Source: Crocodylus rhombifer
Lineage: Eukaryota; Chordata; Crocodylia; Crocodylidae
Direction of reading: 5' to 3'
Assembly (NCBI GenBank): GCA_038503035.1
Contig: JAVSML010000971.1
Coordinates: 879 to 64,878, forward strand
DNA: 64,000 nt
Shown here: positions 10,526 to 22,915 of the stretch, in pieces
Layout: every line of letters begins with the position of its first letter
Numbering within the stretch: the first letter of the stretch is position 1
Program-made: the position numbers and the translations under genes
Notes under the pieces: generated by a model
Told to the model about the DNA's origin: nothing
Database searches by the model: none
What the model saw: the letters and a program-made list of their open reading frames with translations, nothing else

Positions 10526-13024
10526 TTGGAGCTCTCAGAAAGTGTGTGCTTAAGCTTTTGGGGCATCTGGATCAAAACTGGTCTAAAAATACAAGGTGGC
10601 TGGGCCTTTCATTCCCATTTCAATGAAGAGGTAGCTGACAGACAATCTGTATCCCAGAAATGCTCTACAAAAACCAAGGAAAGAACCAGCAATGAACTAT
10701 CTGAGAACAAGGGAAGTTTAGGTGTAGCATATAGGATCCCAAATACAGATGTCTGATGTAAAGCTCTTCTAGGACTGTATATAGGACATCAGCCCTCTTC
10801 TTGGCATCACAGTACCTATCATGTTTATGTATTAGAGGTATGCTAATAACAAAGTCCTATTTATCTAGCATATATGCTAACTATTATGGAGGAGTACATT
10901 TTCAACCAGTCCTTGCCCTATTTTCATTCTCAACAAATTGTGCCACCAATCTGAACAGTTCCATCTATCACTGTCTGACTTAATCTTGCAATATTGAAGT
11001 TCAAGATACAGCCACTCAAGATCTGCCTCCGCTTTAAAAATGTTCACATCTGTTGACACAAATTGCAGCCCCCACTGAAAAAACAGCCATAAGTGTGTGC
11101 TGGTTGTTGGCTTTCCTAGCATGACAGAACTCACTTTCCACAACTATAATGTCTTAATAAAAATTCAAACGATATTAAAAATAGAAGTCACTATATAAAT
11201 GAGTCATTTCGTCACAATAAAAGCTACCATTCATGCAGAAAAAACAGACAATTGTTAGAAGGTAGGGAGTACAGTTTTTAATACCATCCATATTTTCTTG
11301 CCAAGACGACAAGCCAGGAGACGCAGTTTGGATTCATTTTTATTTGGCCTTTGATAGACATCAACACACAGTGGTTTTTCGGGGGGAAGCCAAGAATGTT
11401 TGCTTTTGTCATTACTCCTGCTCCAAGTATGAATAGTTTAAATTTCAAAAGAATGTATTGTACAAAAAAAAAATAAAATAACAACTTCGTCAGCAGAAAG
11501 CTATTGCTGTGTTTTGACATAATTTTATTCTTCAAGTTCAAGGAAGAAAGGAGAGAGCAAAGGAAAGGAACAAACGAGAGTGAAATGGACAGTTTACAGA
11601 ATAGGCAGTAGTCCACTCTGTCCTGAATAGAGCTAACCAAATAAAGAAAAATAAAGGTGAACTGTCCAATGATACAAGTAAAAATTTGGAGTAACATTTA
11701 TAAAGAGCATTTAACCAACTGACTGAAAAGAAGCTTTTGAAGGGGGATATGGTAGAAATTTATATATTTAGGTTTTCTCGTGTTTATAAGAAAAATATTT
11801 TAAAAATCCTGAGACTTTTTTTTAATACTCTAACACCTCTACTATTTGCAGCAGACTTTTGAACTTCTACAAGGTGAAAGGCCTTAGTCCAAAGGGGTGC
11901 TTTTTCTTTCCCTATGGAATTCCACCCAGGTTTAGATGAGCTATAAACTCTTTAAAATGGGCATTTCCGTCCTCTCACCTGCAACAAATAGGAGAAAGTT
12001 TGGCAGCCAACCAAAATAAATGGACAGTCACGTTCTAAGGTGTTGTTAATGTGGCTGTAAATGTGCTGTGCTGACAACGTTGAGAGCTGAATATGCACTA
12101 TGATTCAAAGTTTAATTACATGATTATACCCTGATTTTTTTTCCGTAGAGCTCTTACCTCATTCTTTGTCTTGCAACTTCCTGAGTACTGGTTTCTAACA
12201 CCGCTACATTACATATCATGACAGTCTCATATAAAATTGAATTCTTCTGTTCTGAGTTCATGAAGCACTGAACTCAATCAGATCACACTCATTTTTCTTA
12301 AGAGCTCAAAGATCAAAGTTAAACCCTAGTAGCCCTTGGAAAAGGTGACTGTTTTGAGTCTGAACCTCAGTTGGCTTGAATCACCATAGCGCCACCGACT
12401 TCATTAGACCTACATCAGCTTGTGCCAGTTGAGAAACTGACCCTTGTCTTATTAAACCACCCTCCTTGGTCCTAGAAGGTGAAATAAATCTGAAATAAAT
12501 GCCACTAAAAGAACTGGAAAATGTTTTTAATAGATTCCATGGTTTGAACTGGATGGACATGTTTCCTCTAACTTCTGTTATTCACAGGAGCACCATAACT
12601 GTGCAGACAGTGACTGTAAAGCTACAGCACTGTGCTACATCAGACTGGTAACTCAGTATTCAGCAAAGACCTGTTCACTTGTTGAGCTGCCTTTGCTGTC
12701 TCTTTGGATACGATATGCGAAATTCTCTACATCGCACCATTTTGTACTTTAAAAAACAGCAAACCCCTCCATATTTGATACACGTGGCCTCAGTTGCTTT
12801 ATTCTTGAGATGGTAAGAAGAGGGCATGAACCAGCCTGTTTCAGTCAATATTGTTTCTCATGATATTACTAGCAGAACCGTTATACATCCCAGTGTTGTG
12901 AGTGAACACAAAATTAAAGAACTTAGCTGGCAAAATGGGTCTTCTATTCAATTGTCTCTTTTCCCATGATCCATCATATAACAGCTGGTCACAATTAGGA
13001 ACTGGGCAAATATAGAACAATGTA
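10526..13024. other. Gene-free AT-rich stretch
   Basis: The longest frame, 11278-11697 on the minus strand (139 codons), translates to a low-complexity Phe/Leu/Ser-rich protein with no domain and is probably chance in AT-rich DNA. 12360-12443 (CCATAGCGCCACCGACTTC, ACATCAGCTTGTGCCAGTTG) resembles the old amniote retroposon text that recurs through the window. Confidence 0.45.
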
Positions 13025-13445
13025 ATCATAGAAGAGTAGAGCTGAGAAGGACCTGGAGAAGGTCATGTCATCTAACCCCCTTACTCAAGACAGGATCATC
13101 CCTATCTAAATGATCCCAAACAAATGTCTGTCTAACCTGCTTTATAAAAACTTCAAAAGATGGAGATACCACACCCTCTCTATGTAATCTGTTCAAGGGT
13201 TTAACTACCTTCATAGTAGAATGTTCTTCCAAATATCCAACCTAATTTCTCTTGCTGTAGGCTAAGGTCTTTGTTCTTTGTCTTGTCCCCTAAAGTCACA
13301 GTGAATAATCTAACACCATCCTCTACCACCCATCAGTTATTTTCAGATTTATCAAATCCCCCTCAGTCGCCTCTTGTCTGAACTAAATATCCCATCTCTA
13401 CCAAGCTTTCTTCATAAATCGTATTTCCCAGATTTCTAATCATCT
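13025..13445 (-). mobile_element. Old CR1 3' fragment
   Basis: AATCATAGAAGAGTAGAGC, AGAAGGACCTGGAGAAGGTC and CATCTAACCCCCTTACTC mark the CR1 tail. It continues through the decayed C-terminal ORF2 region (CTTCATAGTAGAATGTTCTTCC matches the CR1 'kkFFL' segment). Small deletions and many substitutions make this one of the oldest CR1 copies here. Confidence 0.75.
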
Positions 13446-14636
13446 AAAACCTACTAAAACTCCAAGCCAATCAGAGGGTTCATTTTAGAACCAAATCCTG
13501 GACCTGAAACTTTTTCATTGAAACTCAATTGAGTTTTAAGGGAACCTGAATCAGTTTTTGGTTGGCTACAAGCAAACCTTAGTGATATTGTACTCTCCAA
13601 TTCGAAACTATATCAAATATCATGGTTATGGCTCAGTTTAGAGACCACCAGAATAGGGGTAGGAAAGCCAGTCACATGAATCCTTACTGGCAAAAAGTGC
13701 CTAGTTCTGCCTTTACTCACACTTTGGAGAACTAACAGCAACTCTGCCTTCATCAGTGGACTTATATATAGAGCTAATATCAGCTCAAAACTGGGCTCTA
13801 GGTTCATATATGATCCGACCAAATAAAACTGCCTAGTAACCTTTTTTGGGTCAGATTCTGATCAGAGTAACATAGGTGAAAATCTATAGTAATTCCAACT
13901 TGTAAATGGAACACAAGCAGCCTAAATCCTTATTTGGACCATGGAAGCATCCAGCAGATCAACTCTCTGCACTGAGGCCAAGATAATCCTTCATTTGAGC
14001 TGCTTATCTGAGATCCACCCTGCTGTTTGGATTGGAGGATTTAGCTCTTAAAGAGACTATCCTTCAAGATACTGAGCTGCTTCTGCCAGATGCTCAGTAT
14101 TCCCAACTTCTAATCAAGTCAACACGAGAAGAAGCTGCTCAGAACTTGTCATATGCCTAAGAAGGTCAGAACCGCAAAGGACCTTTATGTACCAAAGATG
14201 GAGGCCTGGTTGCCATGGGCTGCCTGATAGATTAGAAGAACTAGAGATGTTTAACTTACCCAAAGCTTCCAAAGCAAACACCAAGTTTATGTAGCCATTT
14301 TTTAGATTTCACAAAGCCATTTTAAAAAGCCTCCTCCCAGTATTACATTGGAAAGAAATGCCCAACTACCTTCATTGAAGAAAATGGAATCACTCAAAGT
14401 TTACATTAAGATACAGGAAGTTGGGGTTCATTTCCAAACTTTTCTGATAACAAAGCTAGCTCAGCGTTTTGTCCTCAGACCTTACAGCTCTCTTTCTCAG
14501 CCTATCCTGTTAAACATTTTCAGAATAAAAAGGTACTTTCTTTGAAGCATAAATGAAGAAGCCTTCAGTTATTTCAGCTCTAGATTTTTAATAGGATCCA
14601 TGGGAGCTACTCACTCAACTCTCACTCCTTTCAGTC
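13446..14636. other. Gene-free stretch
   Basis: Contains a short block at about 13845-13900 (GGGTCAGATTCTGATCAGAG) resembling ancient amniote retroposon text. No coding signal. Confidence 0.4.
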
Positions 14637-14884
14637 AGGGTGGGCAAATCATTTTTTCTTTACTGGCAATTCACAAACATTTTTTACTGACAACTAAGGA
14701 CTTGGGGTTTTTTACTAACATATGTTTTACATAAGATAAGTAACCTTTCTGCCAGACCCTGGACAAGTTCAATTCTAGGGGTTCAACTTCAACTATAGTA
14801 GAAAAGTTTGGTTGTCAGTAAAAAAAACTTGTAGATTATCAGTAAAATAAACAAAACAAAAAACAAAAACAAAAAACCCCACCC
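14637..14884. mobile_element. Small palindromic TIR element (~250 bp)
   Basis: The left end GGGTGGGCAAATC pairs with the right end CCCCACCC. Inside, ACTGGCAATTCACAAACA and TTTTTTACTGACAAC on the left recur in reverse complement on the right as ACTGATAATCTACAAG and TTTTACTGACAACC (about 14807-14848). The element is essentially two inverted arms around a ~100-bp centre. Target duplication not evident. Confidence 0.6.
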
Positions 14885-16375
14885 AGAGCTGCTTGAGTTG
14901 GCAACCTGGCTTGACTGCAACAGTGGTTTTACACCATGATTCTCCTTCACCCCAGGGATCCCTACTTACCCTGATGCTCCTGACCACAGCCCACACCATG
15001 TTCTACTCCTCCAGGAGGATTATTCTGGAGCATAATTCTCAGCCAAGTAAGAACTGAACAAATAAGCAAAATAATGGCTTATGAATTGCAGACTTTGTTA
15101 AGAGACCAATTACCAAATGTGCCTTAAGGACTTTGGCACTGGAGAGTTGGGCATCTGGCCCCAGAGCAAAGACCTACGTCTGTAAGGTGGTGAACAACCT
15201 CAAGTCCCTATTCACACACTAAGAGTTGAAGTGCCCATATGCCTAAGGGTAGATCCAGGGAGTTGCTTAACTCCAATTGTCACTGTGGATGCTATGCCAT
15301 TCTCTGGCTAAGACCTATATTTATAACTTAGTTGTAAAAAATGAATGATAAAGTGGCTGCTGCATCTTGTTCAGTGCCTACTATATTAGGCATACTGTGA
15401 TCATATGCATTGGATCAAGCCCTCCCCATTTAAGTGAGATAGGCAGAAGGATGTCCAGCTTGTGAGGGAGCTTAGGCATGACAATATCCGTGCTCAATCA
15501 TTTACCCTTGTCACAACCGAAGTACTTTTATGCAAGACCTGCAGCAGAAGTACAAGCACCTGGGGATCTTTCATGTAGAACATTAGATGTCTATGGATGT
15601 TAGGTTTTCTAGAGTTAGGAAGCCCTAGATCAGAGGTTTGTTTTGCTTTGTTATTTAATTTAATTGTGAACTTGGGTGCCTAAATTCCACTTACACCCCA
15701 CTGTAGGCACTCCAGGTCTCCTAGGCCAAAATCTTTAAAAGAAAAAGAGAAGAAAATTTGGCTCACTGCATTCAATTATAATTCTAAAAGCATGACAAGT
15801 GTCCAGTTTAGTATCTGAAATATGTTTAGTGAACATGTATTTGAAATATATTTCAGTAAACCATTAAAAGCAAAATTAATACAATCATTGCCATCATTAA
15901 ATGTTCCGAGAGCAGATAGCACACAGATTGTCAACAGCTATAGACAAACTTGGGCCGGGGGGGAGAGCTATAGGAAAACAACTACAGTAAAGTGAACCTA
16001 TTACAAAAACCTGAAGGTAGCTGAAATAACAAAGATGAAAATGAATGTCATGGTAGAAAAAAAACAACTAAAATGAAGCAAAAAGAAATGCTGGTGGCTG
16101 AATCAGGATCCTGTCAAGGGTAATCATATATTCTGTACTCTTTTGGCAGTGCCTATAGGGGAGGGTGGCTGACACGACAACAGAAAAATAAATTAAGATT
16201 TTAAAGAAGATACACTATCACCTTTTTCCATATTCCACTTTTCTCCAACGCACACACCCAAATCTGGCACACACATGCACATAAACTCACACCCACTTTT
16301 TTCTAGATTTGTATAGCGTGATTGACTACCAGACAACTTCGAAGGTTCATTAATCCCACAGTCATTTAAGCAGAT
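14885..16375. other. Gene-free stretch
   Basis: AT-rich, with a CA-rich patch near 16250-16295. 15661-15720 (CTTGGGTGCCTAAATTCCAC) resembles ancient retroposon text. Nothing coding seen. Confidence 0.4.
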
Positions 16376-16475
16376 TTACCATATTTACTCGAACACAAGG
16401 TGAGCATTTCCACACCCCAGTCACCACAGGGGGAAAAGCCCCTCATCTTACTTTTGCGTACAAGGCAACCTCATT
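16376..16475. mobile_element. Terminal fragment of a DNA transposon
   Basis: TTACCATATTTACTCGAACA followed by AAGGTGAGCATTT resembles the terminal sequence of a widespread vertebrate DNA-transposon type ('accgtatttactcg...'). Only one end is recognisable; the partner TIR is missing or decayed. Confidence 0.35.
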
Positions 16476-16604
16476 AAATACACTGCCTATCGTTAAACTG
16501 CTGCCAAAAGCAGCATGTGCTCAGTGATGGAAGCCAACCATGAAGCCAACTGAATGCAGTTAACACTGAACTATAAAACACATGGGCAATATGTTGATAG
16601 GAAC

Positions 16605-16987
16605 CTACCACGAGGATGGGTTGGTGCAGCCTATCTGAATAAGGTAATATGGTACTGCTGATTCAGCTCCGTCTCTCTCAGCACTGACTCTTTTCCAACC
16701 ACTTGAAAAGTGAACACATTTCAACCTTCTCTTCACTCTCAGCTGAGCTGTTCCTCTTTTCGCTTTTTCAATGATTCCTGTTTCTTCAGCAGCCTTAAAT
16801 GTTTGGCAAACATCACCAAATGGGGCCCCAAACAGTTCACCCAAAAATCACTCTGTTGCTCCTCTATCACCATGGGGCATATGATCAGTTTGGCTTCCCC
16901 CTTCATGAGGTGGAGCTGGACTAGGTTTCTCTGTGCCTCATCTGCACATACATTTTTGGAGGATCCCAAGACTTGCAACAAGAACAC
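16605..16987 (-). other. Two overlapping unassigned open frames
   Basis: On the minus strand, 16739-16987 (82 codons, ending in the charged run KKRKEEQLS) and 16605-16844 (79 codons, with GELFGAPFGDVCQTFKAAEE) are open in different frames and overlap by ~105 bp. The protein text is less biased than chance frames nearby, so a frameshifted remnant of some gene or retroelement is possible. I recognise no family and assign no function. The 120-codon frame at 16938-17300 runs across the (CA)n and the gap and is not a gene. Confidence 0.2.
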
Positions 16988-17046
16988 CTGGTTCCAGGCA
17001 CGAGTGAGGGCTAATTAGCACAGGGATCCTTTGGGGGCATTGCTGG

Positions 17047-17047
<1 letters not shown>

Positions 17048-17093
<46 letters not shown>

Positions 17094-17103
17094 NNNNNNN
17101 NNN

Positions 17104-17149
<46 letters not shown>
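17048..17149. repeat. (CA)n microsatellite with assembly gap
   Basis: CA repeats flank ten Ns at 17094-17103. The true repeat length is unresolved: the assembler met a long microsatellite and the gap is probably a placeholder size. Confidence 0.97.
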
Positions 17150-17151
<2 letters not shown>

Positions 17152-19747
17152 CCACAGCAGTGTTGATCTGTGGGGTGACCATGGCTTGAAATACTGTCAG
17201 CTCTGCTGGGGCTCAGCCAATGAAATATATGGTAAATCAAGAGCCTTTTGGCTTTGCACCAATATGATGCATAGTTTGCCCTATATATAAGTAGGTACAA
17301 AAGTGCTACTTAAAAGTGTGTTTATGAAATATCTGTGCTAAAATGTGCAGCAGTTTTAAAAAAAGATAAAATACATCAATTCTAGGTGTACTAGGTCTAT
17401 GGCTACCACAGGTGTGCTTATTTTAGGTCAGTGTTTACACATTTGCTCCTCACTACCATGTGCTCAGGGAGAACAGGGTCTAGCAGTAAAGGGGAATAAA
17501 GGAGGTGTAGGGGGAAGAAGGCGGGGGGACAAAGGGCAAGGGGGCTACCTGACCCTCAGTATTTATTTTCCCAGCTGTACCAGTGAGAGGGAGATGAAGT
17601 CAAGACAACACCCCCCCCCAGTAATTAGATTCTATACCTGAGAAATCACAACAAATTTATACATTTTCTATACCTAGAATCTAATTATTGGGGGGTTGTC
17701 TTGCATTCAGGGTGGTCAATCAGCTGATACTTTTTAACATAGTGCCTCCCCTATTCACCCCCAAATGCAGCACCAGTGAAGTTATGGAGGAGGTCCATAA
17801 TAATAAATATTAGATGCATTCAAGGTACACTTCCATTACTTTTCATCAAACATGACTCATTTCTTTGCCATACACATTCATGCCCACAGAGTCATGGGCT
17901 CATGTACATGCATGTGCATGCACACACGTGTTGTCATCAGAATCACTGGGACAAACTACTACACGATTCCCAGCCAGCCAGCTTGCATTTCTTTAATTGC
18001 TGGAAGACAGAAACCTTGACCTCAGTCAGCAACCTATATCATTACCACAGAGAAGACCTATACAGGAGTATTGATTGGATTTCTGAAGGATACCACAGCA
18101 AGATGGACTGCTGGATTAAAATTTAACTACTCCTATTATCCCTAATCAATTTTGTCTTTAGTCATGTAATGTTCACTGTATGACATCCAAAATCAAGTCA
18201 GAAAACAGTGATGAAAATGTTGAAGTGAGGAAGCAAACGGGAATGTGACGAAGTACAGTCGGACAACATTTAGTAGAAAGTGTAGGAATCATGAATAATG
18301 CGAATATTACAGAAATGCCAATACATCACTTCAGGTGGCTAGTTCCAGACAATTTTGAATCTCCCCATGGCATTTTATCCATTCTCTATTGAGTTTGTCT
18401 TATGAATACCTACTATTAACTTGTACCATACATTTATTATATAGTGCTATTGCCTTTTATGCCGCTCAACCTGGCAATAGCATCTGAACACAAAACCTGT
18501 TAATCTTACTAGCTGTGTAGCAGGAGAGGTTACAGTCTAAAAGAGTAAATACAACAGATTATTAGTCATAATTGCCATTTCTTACCTAGCTACCCATATT
18601 CAACTGAGTGTTATATACTGTATCATAAATTCTACCATCACTTTATACCAACCTGTCATGAGTACAACTTCCCTGCTGATGATATGAGATGTCGTAGCAG
18701 AGAGCTTAAATTACGAAAAGCAGATATTTACCCAAGAAATTAACTCATTATTTTGAAGGGCATGGCATTACACTTAGTCCTGTGTGCTGTATTTGATCAT
18801 AAAAACAGAGAGATCTCAACACCACTATCTGCCTCTTGAACAATGACAGCTTAGGCTTCAGTTTAGCTTAGCTGCAAACAGCAGCTGAATTAAATATTCA
18901 AAAGAAAACAAGCTTTCCTTTCCTAAGATGATATTCATAACCTGATGGGTAAACATGAAGGAGACAACCTGCTTGTGTAAAGCTTCCAAGAAAAAGATTA
19001 GACTGTTTCAAGCATAACCCCCTGGATAAATTTTAGCTGTTTCATTTTGTATGCGATTATGAGATCAATTCAAAGAGGAGTTTGCACAGGTACTCCTGTC
19101 TCCCTTCTCCGGTTTCAAGATGCAGGATTTTCTTTTCCATTTCCCTGATTTAGACTTATATTTTTACAATGACTAATTAAAGTACTATTATTATTTATAA
19201 AGCACTATAAACATGAGTGTGCATTAGAGACGGATAAGAAGCCAGGGCAGCACTCTAGTTCAAGTAACTACATCCCACAAAACTCTTTTATGTATAAAAA
19301 GCACAGAGCTATTATTGCTGTGCAGATCAACTGTCTAGATATTATGGTAATGAGGCGTTTAGAAATGCCATGAGATGACAGATGCTCTAGAAAAGAAGTG
19401 GAGTCTGAGGAAGGAATGGACCCTGAGAGTAGTCTTCATATATGGCAGGAAAGTCATTATAAGCAGAAACTGGGGTGAAAGAAGATCCAGAAGGATTCAG
19501 ATGCAATTTAGGGTCATCTCTCAGAAATGCAAAGGTCCTCTCATACCTAATGTTCAATTTAATGGCATGCCTAGAAAAGCATTGGTTTCAAGAGTGTTGC
19601 ACGACATGGTACCAAGCTGATACCCATGCTCCACTGGGATTCTTGCCTATGAGGCTTGATCCAGCAAAAATATTTGCAGCCAACACAAAAAAATGTGATT
19701 GCCACTTTCCTTCAAAATGCGCAGTGGGGTTGTTCAGGTTTTATGGT
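17150..19747. other. Gene-free stretch
   Basis: Includes the hairpin at 17601-17703 and a purine/pyrimidine-alternating patch at 17905-17935 (GTACATGCATGTGCATGCAC). Frames 17776-18126 and 19375-19620 are open but have no domain. Confidence 0.45.
17601..17703. repeat. 103-bp hairpin (inverted repeat)
   Basis: The left arm 17601-17634 (CAAGACAACA, a C-run, GTAATTAGATTCTA) is matched in reverse complement by 17675-17703 (TAGAATCTAATTATTG, a G-run, GTTGTCTTG). The arms are ~30 bp with few mismatches and differ mainly in C-run length; the loop is ~40 bp. It may be the core of a MITE or a hairpin made by a replication slip. Confidence 0.8.
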
Positions 19748-19900
19748 ATAGCTTGGTGGCTATACAACTCACCCAGGATGTGGGAAACCTGGGTTAAATT
19801 ACCTGTGCTGCTTGAGGGACTCACATTCACACCTCCTACCTTAATCAGCAGGCAAAAGGCTATTCTGGGTGAGATCACTCTCAACCCCTCCTGCTGAAGC
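19748..19900 (+). mobile_element. Ancient tRNA-like retroposon fragment
   Basis: ATAGCTTGGTGGCTATACAA then CTCACCCAGGATGTGGGAAA and CCTGGGTTAAATTACC follow the layout of an old amniote SINE-type head (box-A-like 'GTGGTTAGAGCACTC', box-B-like 'GGGTTCAAATCC'). A related piece lies at about 46560-46790. Decayed, not a functional tRNA. Confidence 0.5.
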
Positions 19901-21059
19901 TGTTTTATTAAACCTAAATGAATTAGAGCCTTTGGACCAGGAAAGAAGCAAGAAAGTGAACATGATTCTTTAGCCTAGCGTGCACTGGGGCAGGAGAAAT
20001 CTTGGCTCCAGGTACCGTTTCTGTATTTAATCCTCTTAAAATACCAAAAGAGCTGGAACTCACCTCACCTCCTTTCTTCTGTAATCACAAAGTGTTCTCT
20101 TTTCTATCTAGTACAATGTATCTAAGTTCATGCAAAGTGGAACAACTTAGCAGGAGAGGTTGAGAACGCTCTCTTCCCCAGAAAAATCCATTTCCTGGTG
20201 GCCATAGCACCTTTTTGGTTGACGTGGCTATAAATGCCTTCAGGTACCTGAACCCAGACGTGGATGCTTCAAGCACTATATCACTGTACAAAATGAAGCT
20301 CCCCTCAGCACCTCCCGCGCCCCGCCGCAGCCATGCTTCGAAAGACGGGATCAGTTCCTGATCTGCTTTTGTTCTAAGGGCTTTGGCACTGAGTTCTGGT
20401 GGAGGACTCTAATGCAGTATCTAATTCTGAGTCTTGAGTGGCAAGAGGTCCCTACGCCTCAAGGTAGAGATGGGATTTAAGACCCACCCCTGCCCTTACA
20501 ATTTCATATTGGCTAGTCCGTGTGTTGGCTGTAGTGATCCCCATTATATGATGCTAACTTTCCCCATGCATCATCTAGAGAGACCAGGTTCTGGTCTCAG
20601 AGCTGTAAACTCCGACATGTGGGGCAGATCCCTAAGCATCAGGCATTGCATACTTAACAGTCAGAGACCTAAGACCCTTTGTAGATCTAGCTCCAAGCCA
20701 ACAGTGGATAAATACAGAGAAAACAGGCTGGGGATTGGTATACTAAAAAAAAAAAAACCCCAAACAAACAAACAAACAAAAGCTTTCACATAGTAACAGC
20801 TCACTAATGATTTGTGGCATATACATCTCCTATAGAAATAATATAATAATTTTTTCAAGGGTGGAAAAGCACTTGTTCTTTCTACAAGCCAAAACTTGAA
20901 GTAGAGAAGCAAAACTGAGCCAAACGTGCTACCAGCACAATTAGCAGGTACACATCACGTGAAATAATGAATTTTACTAGAGTTGCTACCATTAGCTGAC
21001 AAACACCAGAAATATAGTTTAGACAGCCCTCTAACATAGACAGTGATAGCAGCCATTCC
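19901..21059. other. Gene-free stretch
   Basis: Has a short GC-rich patch at 20305-20350 (CCCGCGCCCCGCCGCAGCC) and an A12 run followed by (CAAA)n at about 20746-20780. No gene recognised. Confidence 0.4.
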
Positions 21060-21337
21060 TGGGTCTTTCCAGGTGCTACCCTTGGTTAAAAATCTACCAT
21101 TGACCAAGCTCTCCTCCATTTAATCATTGCTTACTACTCAAATGCAGTGTCCAGGGTATGTTATCAGATTGGTGGTGCCCTCTCCAGTAGTTTCCCAACT
21201 AAGACACGGGTAAGACAAGGATATCTGTTTGCTCTGATATATTTTAATCTATTCCTGAATGACCTAACATGTGATAACATCAAATCCATTTCACAATACT
21301 GAATGTTTCTATCCCTCTCTTTTACGCAGGTGATGTG

Positions 21338-22703
21338 CAGGGATCTGCGTTTTCTGTTTCACATGGAAAATGGAGAAAAACATGGATTTCCACCCTTTAC
21401 CCAAGGAAAACACAGATTTTTCATTTTAACAGAGAAACCCACAGATTTTGCACTTTTGCAAAGAGCTCTGTGCAGGATGGCCAAGTTCCAGCCTGCAAGG
21501 GGTTGCGGGGAGCGGGAGGAGGGCAGTCAGGCAGGGGGTGCCATGTGTATATGCGTGCCCACACATGCACATGGCCACCAAGCAGCCCAGAGAGTTGCTC
21601 TGGTAGGTAGGCAGTGGGGAGGAATAGAGGCCCCCATAGGGAGGGAGGGTAGGGTTGGGACCGTGTGGGGCGCAGGGCTGCAAAGCATGGCTGCAGGGCC
21701 CTGGCAGGGAGTAGGATGGGGCTGCAGGCAGCTCATCCAGGGATGGGGAGAAGGGCAGCTCCCCGCCATTGCATGCATTCTCGGGGAGACAAGGGGTCGG
21801 TCCCATGCCCTTAGATCTGTGCATGGGGCAGAGGTGGGGGGGGCAGGGCATGGGCTGCCTGCTGCAGGCTTGGGCTCTCTGCCTTGCTGCCTTCCCCGGG
21901 GGCCTCCATGGCCTAGCAGGTGGGCCCCAACACTGCAGGGCAGAGCAGGGCTGCACAGGGAAGTTGTTTGCTGCTGTGTGCTCCCTGCTGCCACTTGGTC
22001 AAGGATTGCCTTGCCAGGGCAGCGTGCAGCTCGCAGGGGCAAGGAGCTTCCCTGCACTGCCCTGCAGCACTGGGTCCCACCTGCTGGGCTGAGGAGATGC
22101 CAGGGGAAGGCGGCAGGACAGGAAGCCTGAGCACACAGCAGGCAGCCTGTGCCCTGTGCACACGTGTGGGGGATACCCCCCGCCCAAGCCCACAGCAGTC
22201 AGGCAGCAAGCAGTGGGTGGTGGTGGTAGGGAGGAGCTGGACTCCACTCCGCTGAAGTAGCATGGCAGCCAGGGCCCAGGCGGTGCTGTGGGGGGCAGGG
22301 GGCTGCACACCCGAGTCCCTGGCCCCGTAGTCCTGGCAGCTGGGGACCCTCTCCAGCTGGGTGGGGGCTGTAGGTGGGGAGCAAAGAGCCTGCACCTGCA
22401 TCCTGGTGAGCTAAGGGGCAGGGGAACTCTGATTTTCCATGATAAAAAAACCCAAATCAAATACCAAAATGTACAGGTATATAGAATATATTTGATTATA
22501 GTGATTGAGGCACTGGTAGGCCTCCAAATTGCTTCCAAACTGTAAATATATCAAGAAAACACTGTGTTCAACTGACATCTCTATATAACGGCCTTTCATT
22601 TTAATCACAAATTTTGGATTTTTAAGTCTGAGAATTTGTGATTTTTTTTTTGTTTTTAATCAGAGGATTTGCAATTTTTTATCAGGGAAAACCAGGATCT
22701 TTG
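21338..22703. mobile_element. hAT-like TIR element inserted in the LINE RT
   Basis: Starts CAGGGATCTGCGTTTTC; the reverse complement of its end reads CAAAGATCCTGGTTTTCC, an imperfect TIR. Flanks GTGATGTG (21330-21337) and TTGATGTG (22704-22711) match at 7 of 8 bases, an 8-bp target duplication, and the LINE reading frame is restored when one copy is removed. The centre (about 21480-22420) is GC-rich and gives long but spurious open frames on both strands, the largest 21303-22130. AT-rich shoulders with GGAAAA/TTTTCC blocks lie inside each end. No transposase seen, so it is non-autonomous. Confidence 0.85.
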
Positions 22704-22857
22704 TTGATGTGGCACTGATGTCTCAATTCCAGATAGACTTCCACAGGATTTTAGATGCCCCTCAACAATATTGCATCTCAAACAGCTTGGAAATCAATAC
22801 AGCTAAATCCAAGGTTTTTGGAAACAAAAAGCAAGAAAGAAGTATGGTTTTTACATA

Positions 22858-22915
22858 CTGATTTAAATGCATACATACACCTGATTTAAATGCATACATA
22901 CAGCTGTTTAAATGC
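22858..22915. repeat. Tandem 23-bp duplication, 2.5 units
   Basis: CTGATTTAAATGCATACATA + CAC occurs at 22858-22880 and 22881-22903, with a partial third unit to 22915. It lies inside the LINE ORF remnant and therefore arose after the copy died. Confidence 0.9.

Noticed and set aside
11278..11697. 139-codon minus frame with hydrophobic stretches
   Set aside because: AT-rich sequence with Phe/Leu/Ser bias, no domain, no promoter or splice context, and no homolog recognised.
16938..17300. 120-codon minus frame
   Set aside because: Crosses the (CA)n repeat and the N gap; alternating Val/Cys comes from the repeat.
20290..20420. Small GC/CpG-rich patch as a promoter
   Set aside because: Only ~50 bp is CpG-dense, far too short for a CpG island, and no exon follows.
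21303..22130. Longest open frame in the window (275 codons, plus), with further long frames on both strands to 22538
   Set aside because: It starts in the LINE and runs into the GC-rich centre of an inserted TIR element. Frames are open on both strands at once, which reflects base composition (few stops in GC-rich DNA); no domain is seen.
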